From the NCBI RefSeq assembly GCF_003576645.1, contig NC_044918.1, forward strand, positions 22,721,393 through 22,785,392: 64,000 nucleotides of DNA, written 5' to 3'. Both the position numbers and the translations under genes were made by a program. Of the stretch, positions 24,169 through 36,985 are shown in pieces; within the stretch, counting starts at the first letter, position 1; each line of letters begins with the position of its first letter. A model generated the notes under the pieces. It was not told the origin of the DNA. It saw nothing but the letters and a program-made list of their open reading frames with translations, and made no database searches. Source of the stretch: Ipomoea triloba (lineage: Eukaryota; Streptophyta; Magnoliopsida; Solanales; Convolvulaceae).

Positions 24169-27100
24169 ATGGCTTCTCTGCTCAACACTGTGCCCTCCAT
24201 AAGATTATCAAGTTTCAAATGTAATCCCCTTCGAGCTCCGCACCTCTCATATCCTATCTCTCTGACGCCCTCAAGTATGTGGCTTCGACTCTCCCATTTC
24301 TTGAAACTTCAAGTTCATTCGAATTTGTTCTGATAAAGAATGCATTTTTATTGTTAAGGGAGCAGGTTTGTGGTGAGGGCCACCGAGACTGACAGTGAAG
24401 GTAAAGCTTGAGCTTTGGATTTGAGTTTCTTGAACATGAATAATTGGGGTTTGGATGTGTATTATTCTTTCTATTTTTGTCTTATTCTTCGGAATGGTGT
24501 TTATTTGGGTGCAATTGTGTGGCAGTTAAAGCTAAGGTACCGGATAAGGCGCCGCCGGAATCTGGTTCCAGCATTAATCAAATTCTTGGTATCAAAGGAG
24601 CCAAGCAAGAAACGGTTTGCTGTCCATTTTCTTCCTAATTAGTTATGGAGTACTTCATTAATGAATTTCGTGGGGGGGTTTCAGTGTAATAGTATTACCA
24701 ATTTCTTTTCATTGTGCTCATGAACACTATAGATGTGATATGTGCTCTGATACCACTTGTTAGATCAAACGCTTATCAAAGCTATAACTAGTAGTGGTGC
24801 AACTTTATTTTCTTATACCTGCTTAGCCGTCAATGTCACATTTTAAAATGGCAGGGTACTAGACTAGCTCCTTTAGGCCTCCCCCAACAATACCTTAGTC
24901 ACCTGGTGCTGGAAAGTAGTGCCATACTAGACTTGGCCCCTTTAGGCCTTCGCCCAATAATAACTTAGTCACCTGGTGCTAGACTCGGCCCTTAAAGCCT
25001 CTGCCCAACACTTTTCATAATTGGCCCCTTTACAGGACAAATGGAAGATTCGTGTTCAGCTAACAAAGCCTGTTACTTGGCCTCCCCTTGTCTGGGGTGT
25101 GGTCTGTGGAGCTGCTGCTTCAGGTACTCCTTTTGCATACTCTTTTAAAAATGGATTATATAAGGTGGAGAAGTTCATTTATTACTTACTTAAGCTGGTG
25201 AAGCTCAAGATTTCCAGTTCTTATCCATTCTGCATCACTCTTCTTGATTATGGAAATTTGCTGGTAGGGAACTTCCACTGGACTCCCGAAGATGTGGCTA
25301 AATCAATTGTTTGTATGCTAATGTCTGGTCCTTTCCTTACGGGCTATACTCAGGTACATGAGCCCTATGCTGTTGCAGTGGTGATTTTTCATACAAAACT
25401 TTGCCTCGTAAATATAGTAATGGGAATCCTGTTTTTAATGATTAGACAATTAATGACTGGTATGATCGAGAAATTGATGCTATTAATGAGCCTTACCGTC
25501 CAATTCCCTCTGGAGCAATATCTGAGAATGAGGTGCACCTTTTATTACTTATTTATTCTTTCTTCTTGTTACTATTATTATTATTTTCGTAAATGATGTG
25601 TATATGGGATTGAGAGTTCTTTATCTTCAGGTTATCACACAAATATGGGTGCTGCTTTTAGGTGGCCTAGCGTTGGGTGGTTTATTAGACGTGTGGGTAG
25701 GTTTCAAAGCTGCTTAATCTCCTGAAAATCATGTAAAACACTCTGAGAAGTTGCTCCTTGTAGGCAGGGCATGATGTTCCTGTTATATTTTACCTAGCTG
25801 TTGGTGGATCATTGCTGTCGTATATATACTCAGCTCCACCATTGAAGGTAATTTTCTCATCCTTAGAACCCTCTGAAATTCTCTCATCAACTGCTAAAGA
25901 GAAAGATTGTTGAAGCTTAGAGCCCGGAGTTTCAAATATTGTGTTGCAGCTCAAACAAAATGGATGGATTGGCAACTTTGCTTTAGGGTCGAGCTACATC
26001 AGTTTGCCTTGGTATGCTGCCCTCTATTCTACAATATGTGTTTTCTTCTGTCGGGGTGAGGAGGCATTAGCATCTGAAGGATTGACTGATGTGAAATGCT
26101 TTTTAATAACAAAACTCTCAAAGATAATTCGTGTTAAAAGTCCCACATTGAAAATATAAAAGAGAATATATGGGTTTATAAGGCCATGAGTTAGATTAGT
26201 TAATTCGTTAGATTCAGTTTTTTAGTGTAGTTTTGCACTTAATATTTGCATCATAAAAATTTACCAACCATGAATTTAAGTCATCTACTTCCATTTTTTG
26301 AAAGGATATATCTTTAGCAGAAATCGTTACTTTCTTCTGGGTTGCACTTTGCTTGTAAGTTCTTTGCATTTTAGTCACTGCATCACATAACTCTCTTCAG
26401 TTTTGTAATATAGGTGGGCTGGTCAAGCTTTGTTTGGGACCCTCACACCTGATGTTATTGTTCTAACACTCTTGTATAGCATTGCTGGGGTAAAATGGAA
26501 CGCGTTTTTGCTCGTATTGTAAACACCAAAATTTGAAAAACGCAGACTAATCGGTTTAGTACTTCGTTTCAGTTGGGTATTGCTATTGTAAATGACTTCA
26601 AGAGCATTGAAGGAGATAGGGCCATGGGACTTCAGGTCCTTTCTACAGTATTATTTTTAGATACATTATATTTGCTAGTTATAATTGTGTACAGGCATTT
26701 ATCTTACTCTTTTTAACCTTCATGTCTCGGTATATTTTCAGTCACTTCCGGTAGCTTTTGGCTCAGAAACTGCCAAATGGATTTGTGTTGGTGCTATCGA
26801 CATAACTCAATTATCAGTGGCAGGTAATTTCCGTCCATCACTTGATCTAACTTATCATTAGAGAAAACCTCTTCCGTTTTATATCTCCAGTTTCTTTTGA
26901 ACAAACCAAAAAAAAAAAAAAAAAAAAAAAAAAGGCTCATGGGCACCAAACGTTTTTGGTGTTATATTGTGGGCAAGGATGCATGATCGAGTTTTGATAG
27001 CCGCAGTGCGGGAGTTTCACCCAATGTGGTGGGCTTCTTGTGGGCACCGGGCACTGGTCTTCCCATCTAATGAGCTGCTGAGCCACCGTGATTTACCCCT

Positions 27101-28032
27101 CCACTATTTTGTTAGGCCAGGTTGTGGGGGCCCTTGGGGTGAGGAATTTCACCTTTGTTGGCAAAAAATAGAGCGACTTGCTTGTTCAAGCACTCATTTG
27201 TTGCTCAATTTTCTCTTAAAGGTAGACTGATCTATTGGCATCTTGAGAGTTTTCATCACGCCTTTTATGTTGTTTGCAGGCTATCTTTTTAGTGTTGGGA
27301 AACCATATTACGCATTAGCCCTCCTAGGTCTAACAGCACCACAGATCTTTTTCCAGGTAAACAATATTCTTAACAAATAACCTTCCTCACTATTTATACT
27401 CAGCTCCTTCATTACTACAGATCATTCAGGATAATAATATTAACAATAGGAGGAAAAGTAAAAACAGGCCTTTAAGTTAATTTGGAAATGGTCAGCTAAT
27501 AACATTGTTTATGTTACGTTGCATCAAATCATGGGAACGCATTTTGTAAGACTCCTCTTTTTACTCACCGACTCATCTCGATTTGCTGTTGCAGTTCAAA
27601 TACTTCCTAAAAGACCCCGTCAAATATGATGTGAAGTATCAGGTACGGTTTTCTTTTTCCGTGCAAGAAAACACATAATCATTGAAATTGTTGGGAAATC
27701 AAACATTCGGGTTAATCTCATACTTTGAAATTTGAATAAGTAAAAGAAGAACAAAAAAATTGCTACAATTACTGTCAATAGAGGATGATGATAAAAAATT
27801 CGAAATATATAGTTACAATAGATATTGTTATAATGATATAGTAAAAATTAACATACAAATTTCTTTAGAAGTTTTCATGCATTCATAAAATTCTGAGAAT
27901 GATGTTTAAACTCTGCTTGCAATGCAGCTATATGTTTGAAACTCGGAGTTTACCCTTCTTTTGTTGCAGGCTAGTGCACAACCATTTCTTGTACTTGGTC
28001 TTTTAGTTACTGCATTAGCAACGAGCCATTGA
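24169..28032 (+). CDS. CHLG: Chlorophyll synthase (fifteen exons)
   Basis: Exons: 24169-24274, 24359-24400, 24526-24614, 25036-25123, 25268-25353, 25446-25532, 25631-25696, 25764-25847, 25950-26011, 26414-26489, 26573-26635, 26742-26823, 27280-27356, 27595-27642 and 27970-28032 (1119 bases, 372 residues). All borders are GT...AG and in phase; the first intron is the least certain. The enzyme esterifies chlorophyllide with phytyl or geranylgeranyl diphosphate in plastid membranes, the last step of chlorophyll synthesis. It is a UbiA-type prenyltransferase with about nine membrane segments. The Asp-rich prenyl-PP motif NDWYDREID spans residues 140-148 and the second, NDFKSIEGD, residues 269-277. 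The conserved blocks TKPVTWPPLVWGV, YSAPPLKLKQNGW and QFKYFLKDPVKYDVKY are present. A Ser/Arg-rich N terminus of about 45 residues fits a plastid transit peptide. Length matches plant CHLG (Arabidopsis about 387). No defect is seen; intron 3 carries retroelement debris. Confidence 0.95.
24743..25020 (-). mobile_element. LTR-retroelement remnant in CHLG intron 3
   Basis: GTGCTCTGATACCA near 24743-24756 is the reverse complement of a tRNA-Met primer-binding site, so an LTR end should lie just to its right. The following sequence holds three diverged direct copies of a unit of about 65 bases (AGACT-GGCCCCTTTAGGCCT, CCCAACAATA, CTTAGTCACCTGGTGCT). The true 3' splice site of the intron lies just beyond. 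Confidence 0.5.
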
Positions 28033-28733
28033 TCTCCAGATGCTTTCGTTACAATATTGGGGGAGATAACGCAATTTCATCCCGGAGGGATGAGCACTAT
28101 AGTCAAATAGGAAGCCATGGGAATGGAGGAGATTCGCTATTTTCGTGAGGTTGGATGTGGTAAATTAGGGTAAATTTATCTACATTTTTGTTCAACAGCT
28201 CTGGGTAAGAGTAATTTGGTCCTGGAGTATGGTACTGTCATTTTTACAGTTTCCATTGTTGCCTAGATATGGTAATTGCATGTAGGTTGAGGACCATTAG
28301 GAGAAGCTCCAGCAAGGCAATGAGGCCCTCTAGGTTGAGCTCAACTTTTACATTTAATCTTCAAGTATTATATTTTTAATATATCGCGTATACAACTTTC
28401 ATTTAGTCATTATAGTCAAATCTTTCTTCCCAAAAGGTTGAATCCTCAACCCCAAGGGGTCTCACGCCCCGGACCGACAGAGTATCTGATATGATGTAAA
28501 TCATGGTAACTCAGTTGTTCTGCGCACAAGGAGCTCCCTTCACTTTGAGAGGTTGCTCTCATGACGTCACTGCTGGTATAGATAACATAGGAGTGCGAAT
28601 GGAGATATACAAATGAATTTCAATTCAAGAGAAAGAATTCATCTTCAATCAATTATAAATCGAAGTTTCTTCAACAAAGAGAAGTTTAAAAATTACGAAC
28701 TCACTAAGTGCTATCTAGTTTTCAAACTCTAAT
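28033..28733. other. CHLG 3' flank
   Basis: Probably contains the CHLG 3' UTR. No further gene is seen. 28430-28560 resembles a dispersed repeat (aaatcatggtaactcagttg) seen in diverged form near 8260. Confidence 0.4.
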
Positions 28734-29019
28734 GGCCTGTTTGGTTGGATGTAGTTTGGGGGGAATTGCAATTCATTGAATTGCAATTCAGTGAATTCCC
28801 AAACTACAGTATTTGGTTGGAGGGAATTGCAATTCCGCAGAATTGCAATTCCCTCCAAATGATGAATTGCAATTCATGGGGTACCCCCTATGAATTGCAA
28901 TTCGGTAGAGAGGAGGGGCAATTTGTTGGTGTAAAGACAATTTTGCCCCTCCTCCCATATCCTTTGTGTTTTTTTTTTTAATTTTTTTTGAAATAATAAT
29001 AATAATAATAATAATAATA

Positions 29020-29052
<33 letters not shown>

Positions 29053-29182
29053 TTGAAAGAATTATTATTATTATTATTATTTTGAAAGAATTATTTTTAT
29101 TTTTATTTTTATTATACGAGTAATTATTATTATTATTATTATTATTTTTTGAAAGAATTATTATTATTATTATTATTATTAT

Positions 29183-29220
<38 letters not shown>

Positions 29221-29411
29221 TGACTACAACATCTACCACAACATAAGGGCATTTTAGTTATTTTATCACTTCTTACCTTTCAATTCCATGTACTCCTATT
29301 TCTGCATACCAAACACTGTAATTTCAATTCCTACTTTATTCATCGAATTGCAATTCCACCGAATTACAATTCTTTTCCATCTTAATTCCCTCCTCCCAAC
29401 CAAACGCCCTG
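28734..29411. mobile_element. hAT-like MITE, copy 1 (GAATTGCAATTC family)
   Basis: Left end GGCCTGTTTGGTTGGATG; inverted right end CAGGGCGTTTGGTTGGGAGG. The body has many GAATTGCAATTC palindromes and an internal ATT/ACT microsatellite. Related copies lie at 30025-30334 (inverted), 36786-37271 and, as a fragment, 43318-43400. An 8-bp duplication was not clear. Confidence 0.65.
28988..29220. repeat. (AAT/ATT/ACT)n microsatellite within the MITE
   Basis: Several ATT runs separated by TTTTGAAAGAATT, ending in about twenty ACT units. Frames across it are artefacts. Confidence 0.9.
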
Positions 29412-30024
29412 TAAATGCATACACCCATAATCTCTCGATATGCTTAATTGAATCAACTAAAATTCACTAGTGTCGAACCTAGTCAACTTCAACATCTCTT
29501 GAATAAATACTATACCAACTTATGAAATTGTGAAAACTATTTTTGAATGAAGAATAGTGGTTAACAAGGGGACTTTATATATGATTGATCTTTTTGAGTT
29601 GTCACAAAAGGTTAGATAGTGAAATTGAAGGGGACTTGGTCAGTCATTTTAATGGACTATGCAGTAAAGAGTCAAGTAATGAAGAGATTTCTTAGATAGT
29701 TTTTGTGAAAAGACTTCTACCATTTCTTTGTATTTTGGTGTCATAAATACATTAGTGTATTCTTCCTGGATAATAAAGGAGAGAATAGATACAGGAGATT
29801 ACATCATCGTTTGAATCTTTATAAAAATTTATATTTTCTCTTTAATTTACGCGATATGATGATATACTTTGCGTATTTCATATTGGTGCAATGCATTCCA
29901 AACAAATCTTTTAAATGCTGTTAACCTAAATCAAACACATTCTATGTTACTTCATACTCAAACAAGGAAGGCAAAAACTTCCTTTGTGCGTGCGTATTTC
30001 TATACAAAGTTTTAAATTTTCTAA
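29412..30024. other. Spacer between inverted MITE copies, no gene seen
   Basis: AT-rich, no supported reading frame. Confidence 0.4.
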
Positions 30025-30334
30025 CAGGGCGTTTGGTTGGGAGGAGGAAATTAAGGAGGAAAAGAAATTGTAATTCGATGGAATTGCAATTCAATGAATA
30101 AAGTAGTAATTTTTTTAAAAAAAAAGAAAAAAAGAAAGACAAAGGGTATGGGAGGAGGGACAAAATTGTCTTTACACCAACAAATTGTTCCTCCTCCCCA
30201 CCGAATTTGCAATTCATCATTTGGAGGAAATTGTTGCAATTCCTTCCAACCAAACACAATAATTTGGAAATTCACTGAATTGCAATTCATTGAATTGCGA
30301 TTCCCCCCAAACTACATCCAACCAAACAGGCCCT
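30025..30334. mobile_element. hAT-like MITE, copy 2, inverted relative to copy 1
   Basis: Begins CAGGGCGTTTGGTTGGGAGG. Its right end, read inverted, is GGCCTGTTTGGTTGGATG followed by TAGTTTGGGGGGAAT, nearly the same as the left 90 bases of copy 1. Copies 1 and 2 therefore form a long inverted pair downstream of CHLG. Confidence 0.65.
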
Positions 30335-31204
30335 AAAACTCTATTCACCTCTAGATTTTTAACTTCCCAAAACCAACACAAACCTTAGAGATTCAAAATA
30401 GACTTAAGAATTTTAGTTTATTGATATGTATTTATTTATTTATCTCTTTGTAATTTTTTATGAATCTAAACGCCGCATTATGCTTACTTTCCAGTGGGTC
30501 ACCCATCTTGTCAAAATTCTGTGACTATCAGGTTGGCATATCTTACTTAAAACTAATTGGTGATAAGTAGGTGGACATTACAATTTAACCACATCCCTCC
30601 ATGGTAAGCCACAACGCCACGCCTCAAATTGAGTAGGACTGAACTCAGCCAATCCGACCGACGCCCAACAATGTTTAATTTTTTTTCATTAGGATTATTT
30701 TCTAAATGTAAAAGTTTCGCCCGTCAAACATGCATAATTAAGTCATGTTACACGACAAAGATGAATATAGCGTTGAACTCAACAGCCTAAGATATAAATA
30801 ATTAAAATGTCTAGCCATATAATTATTCTTTTACTTCACTTTTTGACGACACTTTAGTACCGATCATCTGATGTTGCACATTTGGGGAATAAAGTTGCCG
30901 TAACGTACGGATTAACCTTCTCATTACTTGGACCGTTAAGGTTTAATTTGTCTATGGCCGGAGGATCAAATACTCAAATATATACATACATTATACATAC
31001 ATATGATTTGAAATTCAAATTGGATCTAATGATTCAAACACCAACTATAATAACGTCACAAATTATATAGCATTACAATTTCTTACCATTGTCAAACTTT
31101 ACGCGTTTAAATTGACTTATAGATTTATTATTTAAATAATAAATTTTAAATCCCAATAGAATGTAAGGAGGCTCTCTCTTGACTAAAAGATCGTGACATC
31201 AGAC
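30335..31204. other. Intergenic stretch, no gene seen
   Basis: Short unsupported frames only. Confidence 0.4.
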
Positions 31205-31472
31205 ACATTAGGATCGAGTTAGACTACTTAAATTTAATTTAGTGAATGACTTGAAAAGAAACAACCCTGACAGATCTAAAAGGCGCCTCATAGTACTCTC
31301 ATGCACTAGGCTTATGGCCTCTTTTGATTTTGCGCATTGCGTCTATATTATGAGATCAGTAAATCAATCAGCCCACACCCTTGCAAGGACAGTTGGCTCT
31401 CAATCTAGCTCCCTTATATGGGACCAAGTCCCACCTGATTGTATCTGTCATTTAATTCCTAATTCACAATAA
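31205..31472 (+). pseudogene. LINE-type RNase H-like (RVT_3) fragment
   Basis: The frame at 31242-31472 encodes LMASFDFAHCVYIMRSVNQS, then AHTLAR and a WDQVPPDCI tail. This is the C-terminal pattern of RNase H-like domains from plant non-LTR retrotransposons (typically ...R..N..AH.LAR...PP..I). Text upstream (IELDYLN-like, another frame) suggests the domain's earlier strand after a frameshift. No reverse transcriptase is attached, so it is a broken relic. Confidence 0.6.
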
Positions 31473-32107
31473 TAATAGTTTTGAGGTTTTGGTTTTAAAA
31501 AAAATCCCAATACAATAAAGTCAAAAAAGAGAGATTTTAATTTACTCATTTTGTTAATTAAAATGAGTATTAAGATTTGATTAATGGGAAAGAAAATTAA
31601 ACCATTTTTAAATTGGCATTTTGTCAAAGCACTAAGCGAGATTATGCATTGATTATAATGAATAGAAAGAAGAGGCATTATTATATATAAATCCTGTTTG
31701 ATCGAGAAGGAAGTGGAAAGTGTGAAAGTTTGAAATGATGAGTGTGTCTATTGTCAATGAACACTACACAGAGACACACATAATTGAAGGATTCTTAGTT
31801 AGTGGGTGGAGGGGCCATTGGAATTAATCAACTCGATCGATCCATCAGTTTCTTTATGGATGCAAGCTTTATTTATTTATTTAATAGTTAAAGAAGATGT
31901 GTGCATTTGGTGGATGACAAAGTATCTGTCTAATTTGCCTGGTTGAGCACAGGCCGGCCCTAGCCTAGCTGTATCTTTTTTACTTCATTGACCCAAGTCA
32001 AGTTTTGGTCTTTTATTCAATCTTGACTACACCAACATTTGTGCATTTACTTTGATAGATTGGCATTTAAATTTGTTGTTTACAAACCTTAATTAAAATC
32101 TAGCTTT
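31473..32107. other. Intergenic stretch, no gene seen
   Basis: AT-rich; no supported feature. Confidence 0.4.
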
Positions 32108-32262
32108 TGTGGCCGAGTCTACCCGACTAATTTCCGCTCGCTTCGAGAGGCACATGGAGTTGGCTCAAGGGAAATTGTCACTTGTGAGAATCGAACTCGT
32201 GTTATTTCAAAATTCTTCCTCACAAAAAGAGCTTATTTACCACTTGAACTACTCCATTGGGT
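32108..32262 (-). mobile_element. tRNA-derived SINE-like sequence
   Basis: Minus strand: CCCAATGGAGTAGTTCAAGT followed by GGTAA gives an A-box region, and CACGAGTTCGATTCTCAC gives a good B box. A body follows, ending GACTCGGCCACAAAAGC. No poly(A) tail or duplication could be placed. Confidence 0.55.
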
Positions 32263-32330
32263 TATATATATAGTATTAATGTGTTTGAATTATAATTATT
32301 TTTTATGTTTCAATTATTATTTTATGTATT

Positions 32331-32588
32331 CTTCCGGTCACATTTTACATGTTTGTTTATTATTTATTAGTTAAATTAATTTTTTTTCATTGCTCTTCTT
32401 TTAGTATTTTTTTTATGATTTTAGATTTGATTTTCTTTTTTGTGTTTTATAATACTTTTAATATACTTTCTAAATATATAAATTTATATAATAATACTAA
32501 ACTTAATATTATGAAAAAATTGAATTAAAATTAAAATAAGTTCAGTGCTCATTAATCGAACAAGACAAATAAAATGAGACTGAGAGTA
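32331..32588. mobile_element. Old Stowaway-like MITE
   Basis: Left CTTCCGGTCACATTTTACAT and inverted right CTCTCAGTCTCATTTTATTT with a shared AAACTTAATATTATGAAAAA-type interior, which also occurs in the 22300-22557 element. Ends are decayed. Confidence 0.5.
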
Positions 32589-32710
32589 ATAAAATAATTT
32601 TTTTTGATAGAGACATGGAAGTTCTCTTTGTTTCTTTGTGGAGAATTAAGAGAAGTGTGTTAGGAATCACTGTACTTAGATTTGTATGATTTTAATATAT
32701 ATTGTGTTAG

Positions 32711-33054
32711 TAGGGATGACAAATTTGCCGCGTCCATTACAAAGATTCCCGATCTCCGCCCCGATGGGGACAGTGATGTAGAAAATTTTTGAAAAACGGG
32801 GAGATGGAGATACCCTACCCCGGTCCCGCCCCGTCCCCGAATAATTATTATAATTAAAAATTCTATATATATATATTCTAAATTAAAATCTTAATTTTTA
32901 AAATTAAAATTATACTAATTTAAGATTTTGACTAAGAATTGGCTGGAGTCGGGGAATCCCCGTCTCCGCCTAATTTCCCGCGGGGACAGAGACAGGGACG
33001 GGATCTGATTTTTGGGGACGGGGACGGGACCGTCCCGCCTCGTTGTCATCCCTA
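32711..33054. mobile_element. hAT-type MITE with perfect 8-bp target duplication
   Basis: Perfect 12-base terminal inverted repeats TAGGGATGACAA / TTGTCATCCCTA flanked on both sides by TGTGTTAG (32703-32710 and 33055-33062). The subterminal regions are rich in CGGGGACGGG / CCCGTCCCCG words. 344 bases, non-coding. Confidence 0.85.
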
Positions 33055-33062
33055 TGTGTTAG

Positions 33063-35481
33063 GACTTTAGATACCTCAATTAGTTTTTAGCTTGTAATTA
33101 GCTAGGTATCTTTTGTCTAGGTAAAAAACATAGGATTTATTTGCATTTCAGCTTGAAGCTAACCACCTCATTGTATTAGCTGAATGTTTCCAAAGCATTA
33201 GCCGGTACAGTGTTTTAGCATAACTAAAGATAACGGACCAGCGGAGCAGATTAGTAGAGTAAACACATAGAACAGACCAGCTAGGTCCTTGAAGTTGTGT
33301 TCAGAAAATGTCCTAAGTAACATCGCGAAGCAAATAAGTAGATTAGAGATTCCAGAAGTAGTTTGAGATGAACACATTTGGAATTCTCCCAACCATTAGA
33401 TGAAGAAAGGACAAATTCTACACGTTCTTTTTCAAATACGAGCAAATTCTAGAAATGACAAAAATTGTTACAGAAAAGTACAAAAGTACATTTGTAGCAT
33501 GTTGGATCCAGTGGTAGTACTGGCTTAGAGGATAACAGACAAATTTGAATTACCATTATCGTAGTGCTTTGATAACAGACAAATTTCATGGAAGATTATT
33601 AACCTACCTTCACCTCTATCCTATTGAAGAAATTACCATTATCGTAGTGCTTTGCAAACACATTCAAGATAGAGAAATGAAGCTTACGAAGTTTATTTTC
33701 AAGAGCAACTTTTTAAGTTTAACGAGAATTATCCAAATTCTCAGTCCATTCGTTTGAGAAGACAAACAAAACAATCACATTTTGGAGGTCACGGTTGAGG
33801 ATCTACTACTCAAGACGATTGTGTGGCTGACCTTCGGGTAGAACATCAAGTGTTCAAGATCGGAGGGGACATTGAGATCGAAGAAACACTACTGCGATTA
33901 CAGTGCTATGTGGACACACTGTAGTCGGTTTCACTTGTATTTCGTGATTAAGAATACTAGTGAAAATCCTCCTTGAACGTTAAGGAGATGAGTGGGGTAA
34001 GCAGTTGCCCAACCATGCATTATAAAAAATCTCTCTTTCTCTCGTACTTTTACTTTCTATACTTTAATTTCCAGCTGATCAAATCTTTTTTAAGATTATA
34101 AAACTGCACTACAAAGTGATAAGATTTGATTTTGAAAAAAAAAAATTAAGTTAAAATTTTGAAAAAATCTATTCAGTCTCGACCAACAAAGTGAACAAGC
34201 TCATATGATAGCATATGATGACATACTTGAAATGTCATATAATGTTAACCCTAATCTTAACCTTTCAAAACCTCGCACGGAAAACTCTCAATTGCCTGTA
34301 TATTTGTATGTACAAGAGTGTGAAATCCGAAATTCAAGATGCAGGGTTGGAACCTCATCACCTCAAACCTCTACCATATTGTTGGTAGCAAAATATTTTT
34401 GTTAATTAATTAGGTGTGTCCCGGAGACAGGTTTTTGGTCCTTAATTGTACTTGGAGATAATCGAATGCGCAACAACCATAGTTCACAGCATCCAATGCA
34501 CGAATATAAAAATTGGTAGGCAGGTAGGGTCTTCCTCGTATTCGATCACTTGCAGGCCAGGGGGTTTTACGGGAGAAGACGACGACGCAGCCGAAATGTA
34601 CGTGGAACCCTAGACTAGAGGAAGTGATGAGTTGATGTGTGGCGCAGATGTGGGGGCCAGGCATGACGACGTCGTGTGTCAAATCAACTCCACATCAGTG
34701 GCTGAGATAGAAAGAAAGATATTCCATCTGCACTGCACATGGTAAACCCAGATATATGAGATATTGTTCTCCCTCCCTGCACGTTTGCCCGGACGTTTTG
34801 ATTCCTCACTGCACCCACTTCCCTGCCCCACCCCACTACTTCATTATCAAGTCATTTCACTATATATATACATGTGGATCCAAATTCAATATTCTTTTAT
34901 TAAAGCTTTATTTATTAGAACGACACTAATCAATAAGTTAGAATAATTTATGGTTCGCAATGAATCGTTATTCCTCAGCTCTAAGCCAATGGAATTGATG
35001 CTGTTCAACAATTGCAATCAAATTCTTCTTCCCTAATCCTCTATCTCAAGAGCACCCATGTACGGTCCGATAGAACATATAAGAGAGTGTAAATCACAAC
35101 AATTCAATAACTTAATAATAGATAATATGGCCAAATACTGGTGCATACAAGGGATATTGCAATGAAATTCTATTAATAGCGGTTAAAGTGATCAATGCAT
35201 TTTTTTTTTTTTTTTGGTTATCAAACTCGTACCTCTCTAATTAAAAATATAGTGCATGTTTAGAGCAACTCCAATTATAACATTTCTGAACCGATGTTTC
35301 AAGAGGGAATTACATTTTTCAAAAATCATGGAAGTGTCAATGTGGTACGTTGTATACCATTCTCTACTACGTCTCTCATTAAGTCCTGCTTTCCCATTCT
35401 TGAAGAAGCCCAGTAGGATTTCCGAATAACCAACATCACATTTTCATGACAAAATGTTGGATTTGCTTATCCAAGCCCTCG
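33063..35481. other. Intergenic stretch, no gene seen
   Basis: Holds a short direct duplication (AATTACCATTATCGTAGTGC at 33548 and 33630). The open frame at 34410-34682 minus has no recognisable family. Confidence 0.4.
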
Positions 35482-35491
35482 CCTAACCACT

Positions 35492-35960
35492 TCCACAAAT
35501 TTTACTGTGGACCGCGGTCCACAATAGATTGTGATCCATGCATCAAAACAACGTCGTTTTGATTAATGAAAACAAATGGTTGAAACGGCTCCATTCTGCG
35601 CACCGTTAACTTTCATTCTATATATATTACAGTTTCCTTTCAACACACATATAGTTTCTTTTATAATACACTGCAGTTCACTTTCAACACAACTACAATA
35701 TCATTTCAATATAACTACAGTTTCATTGGACAATATATACTCAAAGTAAAATTGTTATTCAATTTCATTTCATATACACTGCAGTTTCCTTTCAACACAA
35801 CTACAGTTTCAATTTGATATAACTACAGTTTCATTTGAAAATATAAAAAACAAATGTGAAGCGGTATCTTTTGAGATAAACTATAGTTTCCTTTAACGGG
35901 CTCCGTTTTTTTACTTAATAAACGGTAACGTTTTGTGACCATAGTCCACCATATAATGAC
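35492..35960. mobile_element. Mutator-like MITE 3 with 10-bp flanking duplication
   Basis: Flanked by CCTAACCACT at 35482-35491 and 35961-35970. The left end carries ACTGTGGACCGCGGTCCACA and the inverted right end TATATGGTGGACTATGGTCA. It contains the near-perfect palindrome CAAAACAACGTCGTTTTG (35544-35561) and fold-back subrepeats with GTTTC(A/C)TTTCAACACAACTA. Confidence 0.75.
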
Positions 35961-35970
35961 CCTAACCACT

Positions 35971-36785
35971 CCAATTGCACATGACCTAGCCTAGCTAGCT
36001 ACTTGATACCAATTGTTATATCAGTTTAAACAGTTACTAATACACCAAAAGTTATAACAATAACAAGATATAACTTTATTTCTTTGAACTTACATAGCAG
36101 CATATTTTAATACCAAAATTATGACTTTTGATAACAAAGTTAATATAAAATCATATAATATTATGACATTTATAATATGTTATATTGTTTTATTTAATAA
36201 TAAAAAATAAATAACGTTGATTCAACCAATTTACTTTTACTTAAGTGATAAGGGTTCATTTTTTCTTTAATCAATACTTTAGAGTTTTAAGAAAATATAA
36301 CAATAAAAAAAGGTTCTTAATATGTTAGCTGCATTAATTTTGTGAGAAATTTTATTAATTAAAAGCACACTATATTTACTACTATTAATAAAAATAAATA
36401 ATGACATTTTATATATAAGCTAGATAGGATCATCCTTTTAATTTATAATGATAAGGACGGTACAGTTTTAATATAACTTTTTGTTAATTTAATACGTGAA
36501 CTATATGAGAAGAAACAGCATGGGTTCCACTCACTGTCGGATCCTCGATCTGCTCCAGGTTGCTGTTGGTCTTGGGCTTTGTGCCACCGTCGAGACATGG
36601 GGCGGTTCATCTCATCTTCAATTTCCTGTGACTTGCTTTCTTCTGATCCTAGGAAATGTAGTCGCTAAATCTTGTCTTTTCTTCTTCGTAATTAGGTTAA
36701 TCAAATACAAGAAATGAGGCTTAATCTATGGCTACACCGTTGCGATAATGAATTTTTAGAACATGTAAAATTAAACAAAGAGTCA
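35971..36785. other. Intergenic stretch, no gene seen
   Basis: A 73-residue frame at 36496-36717 plus has some hydrophobic character but no family I recognise and no nearby exon; it is not called as a gene. Confidence 0.35.
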
Positions 36786-36949
36786 CAGGGCGTTTAGTTG
36801 GAAATAAGGAATTAGAGGGGAAAGAATTGTAATTCGGCGGGATTGTAATTCAATGGAAAAATAAAAATTGAAATTATAGTGTTTGGTACGCAAGAATATG
36901 AGTGCAGGGAATTAAAATGTAAGAAGCAACAAAATGACTAAAATGCCCT

Positions 36950-36985
<36 letters not shown>

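Noticed and set aside
24415..25596. Long single-frame ORFs across CHLG (for example 25021-25596) as separate proteins
   Set aside because: They mix true exons with intron read-through; the spliced model explains the conserved segments.
34410..34682. 90-residue minus-strand frame
   Set aside because: No recognisable family, no splice partners, no context; likely chance.
36496..36717. 73-residue plus-strand frame with a hydrophobic C-terminal part
   Set aside because: No homology recognised and no supporting exon or promoter; left as intergenic.
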